Below, one piece after another: positions 30,484-34,478 of a DNA stretch of 34,478 nt. The notes under the pieces are model-generated. The model saw only the letters and a list, made by a program, of their open reading frames with translations, had not been told where the DNA came from and did no database searches. Position 1 is the first letter of the stretch. Every line of letters begins with the position of its first letter. Made by a program: the position numbers and the translations under genes. Origin of the DNA: Deltaproteobacteria bacterium (GTDB lineage: Bacteria; Desulfobacterota; Syntrophobacteria; BM002). The stretch spans positions 1-34,478 of the forward strand of contig JAJDNL010000024.1 in NCBI GenBank assembly GCA_022340745.1, in the 5' to 3' direction.

Positions 30484-31137
30484 TCAACACCTTTTACTCT
30501 GACGTTGCATACACTTGAGTTTTTCTGCCACGGCCTCCATTTCACTAGCAGAGATGATGACTGGCTCGCCGATACATTTGCTTCGATAATAAATTTCTGC
30601 ACAAAATTCTATAATTTCTGCGAGATCAAAAGCAAAAGGCAAATCCTTTCCACCTGCCAATAGACCATGATTCGCAAGCAGCACCGCCTTTCTATCCTTC
30701 ATGGCCTCCAAAGCGCTTCGAGCCAATTCTTCCGATCCGAAGGTGGCGTATCGAGCACACTTCACCTCATTTCCCGCAAATGCCACTAGATAGTGAACCG
30801 CTGGCAAGTCCCAGTTCAGACAGGACAGGGTGGTGGCGTGCTTGGAATGTACGTGAACCAGAGCATTGATATCTTTCCGATGCTGATAGAAGATTCTGTG
30901 CATTGGCAGTTCGCTGGAAGGCTCCTGCTTGCCTTCCACAATCTCTCCATCAACCTGCAGCACAACGATATCTTCCGGCCTGGTGTGGAAATAATCGAGC
31001 CCAGTAGGAGTAATGGCGAGGAGTCCCTTCTCACGATTGAAGATACTCAAATTCCCCCCAGTACCGGTGGTAAGTCTGCGGTTTATTAGTTTCCTGCCGT
31101 ATGCAACCAGGAGCTCCCGCTCGTTTTCCAGAAGCAT
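30484..31137 (-). CDS. fucA: class II aldolase/adducin family protein (L-fuculose-phosphate aldolase type)
   Basis: The family cleaves sugar phosphates such as fuculose 1-phosphate into dihydroxyacetone phosphate and an aldehyde, using zinc and no Schiff base. The ~217-residue protein shows substrate-phosphate-binding GTGGNLS, then TPTG and SSELPMHR with the catalytic Glu76, the zinc pair His95/His97 in HVHSKHA, and the third zinc histidine in LANHGLL (about 157). I prefer the ATG at 31137 to the track's GTG at 31143, because GAGAGG is spaced properly for it. A plausible promoter lies at 31195-31224. It heads a two-gene operon. The exact sugar phosphate is not determined, and methylthioribulose-phosphate dehydratases share the fold, so the symbol is tentative. 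Confidence 0.85.
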   Translation of the reverse strand: MLLENERELLVAYGRKLINRRLTTGTGGNLSIFNREKGLLAITPTGLDYFHTRPEDIVVLQVDGEIVEGKQEPSSELPMHRIFYQHRKDINALVHVHSKHATTLSCLNWDLPAVHYLVAFAGNEVKCARYATFGSEELARSALEAMKDRKAVLLANHGLLAGGKDLPFAFDLAEIIEFCAEIYYRSKCIGEPVIISASEMEAVAEKLKCMQRQSKRC

Positions 31138-31194
31138 GGTCACCTCTCATTGGCTATCAAGGAAGTGCTCACACAAGGCTCGCAGCTGACGAAA

Positions 31195-31224
31195 AGCATA
31201 CTTTTGAGGAACCTTAAAAGTCAA
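31195..31224 (-). promoter_or_regulatory. predicted promoter of the aldolase operon
   Basis: On the minus strand TTGACT (31224-31219), an 18-base spacer and TATGCT (31200-31195), about 60 bases before the ATG. Confidence 0.45.
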
Positions 31225-31277
31225 CCCTTGCGCATTCTGATATATCATGATTGAGAGCAGGAAGTTAGGGAAAACGG

Positions 31278-31306
31278 TTTACTTTTAGGGCCTGATGGTG
31301 TAATAA
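31278..31306 (+). promoter_or_regulatory. predicted promoter of the glycosyltransferase at 31363
   Basis: TTTACT (31278-31283), a 17-base spacer and TAATAA (31301-31306), about 57 bases before the GTG. It diverges from the aldolase promoter. Confidence 0.42.
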
Positions 31307-31362
31307 GGCTACAGCTGGCAATAAATTGTAATTACTATGTTTTTAGGATAGGAACCTTAGCC

Positions 31363-32586
31363 GTGAAAGAGACATCGATGCTTGCATTTGAGGAGAATCC
31401 CGCGCAGGTGGAGCAGGCTGATTGGGTGGTTGGCATATCCTCGCACAACAACGCTGCCACTATCACTCATCCAGCGGCTCAGGCTGCTCAAGGACTTCTG
31501 GATCATTTTGGTGACAAGAATTCGGTGATTATCAACTGTGACAATCACTCAGAGGATGGAACGAAGGAAGCATTCTTACAGGCTCCCGGTGAAGTTCCGA
31601 AGATCTACCTGTCTACTCCTCCAGGAGTCATAGGCCGCGGCTATAACATGAGAAACCTCTTAGTCAAAGCAGTGGAACTTCAGGCCCAAGCGGTGATCGT
31701 GCTAGACGCTGATATAGAGAGCGTCACACCCCAGTGGATCAAGAATCTCGGGGAGCCCATTTCCGCCGGCTTCGGCTTTGTTGCCCCACTCTACGTGAGA
31801 CACAAATACGATGGCTCAGTTGCCAATGGGATCGTTTATCCACTGACCCGAGCCCTTTATGGTCGTCGAGTCAGACAACCAATTGGTGGTGATTTTGCTT
31901 TTGCCGCAAATCTGGCCGAGACCTATCTCAACCATCCCAGTTGGAATGATATGGTGGGCCAACACGGTATCGACATTTGGATGACTACCCTGGCTATTTG
32001 TCAAGGTATTCCCATCTGTCAGTCCTTTGTAGGGAAGCCAAAAATTTGCCAGAACGACCGAAACATCGTGCCTTCTGGACAGGTTTTTTCTCAAATCGTG
32101 GGCACTTTGTTGAACCTTATGATACATTTTCAGGATTTCTGGGAAAGGGTGAAGTGGAGCAAGCCGACCGCAATCTACGGTTTCGGCATGGGCGAAGTTG
32201 AGACACCCACGTCTCTCGACATTGCGGAGGATGAGTTGCACCAAGTTTTTATCCAGGGCTTTTCCCAGTATAAGCAACTCTGGGAGAGCTTTCTGGAGAA
32301 TAACATCTACAATAAATTGGGAGAGATCAGGGAACTTCCTCTAGCCCACTTCAGTTTTCCTTCGGAAATCTGGGCTCGTATTCTTTACAGTTGCTCAGTT
32401 GCCTACAAGAACGAGGTGGTTGAGCGCGAATCTCTATTGCAGTCACTGGTGCCTCTCTTTGTAGGCAAGACCTTATCGTATGTAAATAAAACGGAAAGAA
32501 TGTCAATTCAACAGGCTGAGGAATACATTGAAAACGAATGCATGATCTTCGAGGAAGCGAAGCCTTATCTGCTCAGTAAATGGTGA
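31363..32586 (+). CDS. GT-A glycosyltransferase, GT78/GT81-like (mannosylglycerate / glucosylphosphoglycerate synthase relatives)
   Basis: The 407-residue cytoplasmic protein has a GT-A fold: an N-terminal VVGISSHNNAATI strand, the substrate loop GVIGRGYNMRNLL, the metal-binding VIVLDADIES (DxD-like), then YPLTRALYGRRVRQPIGGDF and HGIDIWMTTLAICQG, which contain the late acceptor and catalytic residues. This order resembles retaining GT78 mannosylglycerate synthase and GT81 glucosyl-3-phosphoglycerate synthase, which make compatible solutes. A helical extension of ~130 residues follows. The GTG at 31363 has GGATAGGA upstream; the ATG at 31378 is an alternative. Its stop codon directly abuts the MITE-like element. 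Donor and acceptor are inferred only. Confidence 0.75.
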   Translation: MKETSMLAFEENPAQVEQADWVVGISSHNNAATITHPAAQAAQGLLDHFGDKNSVIINCDNHSEDGTKEAFLQAPGEVPKIYLSTPPGVIGRGYNMRNLLVKAVELQAQAVIVLDADIESVTPQWIKNLGEPISAGFGFVAPLYVRHKYDGSVANGIVYPLTRALYGRRVRQPIGGDFAFAANLAETYLNHPSWNDMVGQHGIDIWMTTLAICQGIPICQSFVGKPKICQNDRNIVPSGQVFSQIVGTLLNLMIHFQDFWERVKWSKPTAIYGFGMGEVETPTSLDIAEDELHQVFIQGFSQYKQLWESFLENNIYNKLGEIRELPLAHFSFPSEIWARILYSCSVAYKNEVVERESLLQSLVPLFVGKTLSYVNKTERMSIQQAEEYIENECMIFEEAKPYLLSKW

Positions 32587-32778
32587 CCCTAATGCTGCAA
32601 ACCCACACCGGTAAAAACCGCTGAACTCGCGCGATAGTCCCGCCCTTGGCGGGACGACCGTGCTCGGAACAGGATGTCACGTACAATCAAGTACGCTCCA
32701 TCCTCTCCAAGCCTCTGCGTGGCCACATCTGGCGCACTCTGACGCGTTTTTCCACGGAGTAGGTCTGCAACATTAGGG
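32587..32778. mobile_element. MITE-like inverted-repeat element, copy 2
   Basis: The ~192-bp segment is bounded by CCCTAATGCTGCAAACC (32587-32603) and its imperfect inverse GGTCTGCAACATTAGGG (32762-32778). Inside are the hairpins GTCCCGCC-CTT-GGCGGGAC and CGTAC-AATCAA-GTACG and a CTGCGTGGCCACATC block. No ORF is convincing. It begins on the base after the glycosyltransferase stop codon. A 40-bp decayed copy of its left end is at 4521. Confidence 0.65.
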
Positions 32779-32850
32779 TATCCTAAACACTTGACTGAGT
32801 TACTCACGGCTCAACGAAAGAGAGTTTCTTGCAGTTTGGAGGGAAATAGC

Positions 32851-33216
32851 ATGGCCAAGATCCTGGTTGTTGATGACGAAGAGCATATCCGGTTACTCTA
32901 CTCTGAGGAACTGAAAGAAGAGGGCTACGATGTTATCACCGCGGAAGGTGGGCATGGGTTACTAGAACGCATTGAACAGGATAAACCCAACCTGGTTGTC
33001 CTGGACATCAAAATGGTGGACTATGATGGTTTAGATTTATTACAGGATATCCGTAATAAATTCTATGACTTGCCCGTAATACTTTCCACCGCTTACGATA
33101 CTTTTAAGGAAGACATGAAATCCATTGCCGCCGATTTTTATGTGGTGAAATCTTTTGATCTCACTGAACTTAAAAAGAAAATCCAAATGGCTCTGGAAGC
33201 AAGAGACGCATCGTGA
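32851..33216 (+). CDS. single-domain response regulator (CheY-like receiver)
   Basis: The 121-residue protein is a receiver domain alone. The acidic pair Asp8/Asp9 in VVDDEEH, the phospho-acceptor Asp52 in LVVLDIKM, the switch Thr in ILSTAYD and the conserved Lys in YVVKSF are all present. It has no output domain, so it would pass the phosphate or bind a target protein. I placed the start at the ATG at 32851, with GGAGGG before it, instead of the track's upstream start, which lies in the spacer after the MITE-like element. No histidine kinase is adjacent. The last residues (ALEARDAS) are a normal end. Confidence 0.93.
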   Translation: MAKILVVDDEEHIRLLYSEELKEEGYDVITAEGGHGLLERIEQDKPNLVVLDIKMVDYDGLDLLQDIRNKFYDLPVILSTAYDTFKEDMKSIAADFYVVKSFDLTELKKKIQMALEARDAS

Positions 33217-33486
33217 GAGAATTGTTCTCGCCTCTCCGTCTAAGTCAAGCAAACAGACCCCTCCCATTCATTGCCGCCGGGGAACTCGTTGCCAAACATC
33301 CCCACAAGGTAGCCCGGACTATTCACGCATCAGCTAGAGTGGCCTGTCAGTCTCCCCTGGGCTGCGGAAAACTTCATGCCACAGCTACCATTTGTTGATC
33401 TGTGAGTCTTCTTGTGTGCCCACTATTTTCTTGCATGTTCCTAAATCATCTTATAATTTACGAAAAATCCTTTGTCGGATATAGAG

Positions 33487-33981
33487 ATGAGAAGTTTTAA
33501 TAAAGTTATTTTAACTGGATTCATTTCTGTTTCTTTGCTTTTTGGCTGTGCCAGCCACGAGATATCAGAATTTCACTCTGACACAATAAAGACAATTACC
33601 GGATGGCATCTTTGTCTTACTGATGAGATGGAGATATACGAAAAGGCGTTGGATAGTGAGGAGGCAGGCAAAACAAGATCGAAAAAATCAGTGCTCCTAA
33701 AATGTGACGTTACATTGCGCGATGACGTAGCCTTCTATCTTACCACCAAGCATAAAATCAATCTGGTAAAAGAAGTAAAGCCAACAATTGGATTGATTCG
33801 CGCCGATGCTGAATGTCGATGGGAACATTATGTAACTGTTAACATTGTGATGTATGATTGGAAGCGTAATCGTCTGGCTAAAATTGAAGTTAAAAATGGT
33901 GAAGATGTCATGGTAAAGGACGACCAGGAATTTGCTGAGTATTGTGCTGACGTTATCGCCAAAGTCATTCTCGGCCAGTAA
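33487..33981 (+). CDS. hypothetical lipoprotein, 164 aa
   Basis: The protein starts MRSFNKVILTGFISVSLLFG, a lipoprotein signal peptide with a lipobox ending in Cys21 (LFGC), and would be anchored in the inner or outer membrane after processing. The mature part (~144 residues) resembles no family I can name. It has scattered cysteines (WHLCLTD, LKCDVTL, ECRWEHY) and a beta-strand-rich middle with YVTVNIVMYDWKRN. I use the ATG at 33487 with a weak GGATATAGAG before it; the track's start at 33472 adds residues before the signal. It is AT-richer than its neighbours and stands alone, with heptamer arrays downstream. Confidence 0.7.
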   Translation: MRSFNKVILTGFISVSLLFGCASHEISEFHSDTIKTITGWHLCLTDEMEIYEKALDSEEAGKTRSKKSVLLKCDVTLRDDVAFYLTTKHKINLVKEVKPTIGLIRADAECRWEHYVTVNIVMYDWKRNRLAKIEVKNGEDVMVKDDQEFAEYCADVIAKVILGQ

Positions 33982-33999
33982 AGAATCAGGCCAAGGCAA

Positions 34000-34099
34000 T
34001 TTTAGATTTTAGATTGCAGATTGTAGATTGAGGTTTATGGAATCTTTATCTTAACGTATTGAGTTTTTAAATCTGAAATCCACAATCTACATTCTTAAA
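34000..34099. repeat. paired heptamer arrays (TTGNAGA / NNNAATC)
   Basis: TTTTAGA, TTTTAGA, TTGCAGA, TTGTAGA, TTGAGGT (34000-34034) face TTAAATC, TGAAATC, CACAATC, TACATTC (34067-34094). The arms are roughly reverse complements with a ~32-base loop. It lies between two convergent genes and may act as a terminator-like hairpin. Confidence 0.75.
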
Positions 34100-34105
34100 T
34101 GGTAT

Positions 34106-34478
34106 TTAGTGCCTTGCATGAATAAAGAGAAAGATGCTGGCAATGCCAAAGAAAACATTGGGTATCCAGGCGGCCAGCAGTGGTTGTAGGTTGCCCGTGT
34201 AACCAATGCGGAGAACAAACTGAAAAATGAGTAAATAGATGAACGCTAGAGAAACACTTATGGCAACTCCCACTGCAATTCCACCATGTTTACCCTGGTA
34301 AAGAGCGACACTAATGCCCAGGAGCGCCATAATGAACGATGTAAATGGAAAAGCGATTCTGGCGTCGAAGTCTACCTGGTAACGGGTTGCATCGTATCCT
34401 TCACTTTTTATTTTGGTAACATAGCGGCTAAGCTCACCGAGGGTCATCTCCTCAGGGGCTTTTTCGAGATGCTGAAAA
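34106..34478 (-). CDS. LptF/LptG-family permease, C-terminal fragment
   Basis: The gene is cut by the right edge of the window; the frame is open to the last base, and the track's ATG at 34447 is internal. The visible ~123 residues show FQHLEKAPEEMTLGELSRYV, typical of the periplasmic-to-membrane transition in YjgP/YjgQ proteins, then RIAFPFTSFIMALLGISVAL and two more hydrophobic helices up to the end (IPNVFFGIASIFLFIHAR). These permeases pair with LptB to extract lipopolysaccharide from the inner membrane. The conserved wording 'helix - PxNxxFGxxxxxL' near the end is more LptG-like, but F and G cannot be separated safely from this part. It is convergent with the lipoprotein gene. Confidence 0.88.
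   Translation of the reverse strand, partial: FQHLEKAPEEMTLGELSRYVTKIKSEGYDATRYQVDFDARIAFPFTSFIMALLGISVALYQGKHGGIAVGVAISVSLAFIYLLIFQFVLRIGYTGNLQPLLAAWIPNVFFGIASIFLFIHARH

Noticed and set aside
33217-33486. Small ORFs 33155-33398 after the receiver gene
   Set aside because: Overlapping frames without ribosome sites; no repeat or RNA structure seen either.

Overview
The window looks like ordinary chromosome from a free-living Gram-negative bacterium. The RND efflux pump end, the LptF/LptG-type permease end and a lipoprotein point to an outer membrane. The overall gene style (DUF169, DUF72, PduO-type adenosyltransferase, many sensor phosphatases and receiver proteins, J-domain and Hsp20 pairs, very repeat-rich spacers) suggests Desulfobacterota (Deltaproteobacteria). 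That assignment is an inference, not something the sequence proves. No rRNA, tRNA, CRISPR array, transposase or phage gene was seen.

Layout. 1-2290: end of an RND transporter, a dual-specificity phosphatase-like protein and a nitrilase-family omega-amidase. 2290-5903: a lone hypothetical, two tandem PilZ proteins, a Nudix hydrolase and a cupin. 6175-11620: an inositol-1-phosphate-synthase-like protein, a TIM-barrel sugar isomerase, a DUF169 protein, a convergent MurG-like glycosyltransferase and a DUF72 protein. 11653-13453 (minus): a tiny DUF4177-like protein missed by the ORF track, a ferredoxin-reductase-like flavoprotein and the cobalamin adenosyltransferase. 13793-20823: two SpoIIE/RsbU-type phosphatases flank a stress block with two Hsp20 genes, a gutted J-domain pseudogene, a small conserved-looking ORF and an OsmC protein. 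21525-25104: a USP-DUF389 membrane protein, a glutaredoxin-thioredoxin reductase fusion and a 58-aa coiled-coil protein (also missed by the track). 25125-31137 (minus): a REC-PAS-GGDEF-EAL protein, an intact J-domain co-chaperone, a low-molecular-weight phosphatase, a cysteine-rich protein, and a class II aldolase with a small partner. 31363-34478: a GT78/GT81-like glycosyltransferase, a single-domain receiver, a lipoprotein and the end of an Lpt permease.

Functional themes are signalling (c-di-GMP turnover plus PilZ effectors, two PP2C phosphatases, a receiver, two tyrosine-phosphatase-like proteins), protein and redox stress (Hsp20, DnaJ-like, OsmC, Grx-TrxR), and sugar or polyol metabolism.

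The most unusual content is between the genes. Nearly every spacer carries imperfect tandem arrays with a strict 7-bp period. The unit sequence differs from spacer to spacer (GGTTTCA, GGCAGTA, GCTTACC, AGCATAG, CAATCTG, AGAATCC, ATCCCAC, TAATGAC), but the period stays at seven. Many arrays occur as inverted pairs that could fold into hairpins; some run into the 3' ends of genes; a further type alternates TAATGAC heptamers with tiny GC-rich palindromes. In addition, two ~185-190 bp inverted-repeat-bounded elements resembling MITEs sit hard against gene boundaries. I regard this heptamer system as the best candidate for something undescribed in this window.
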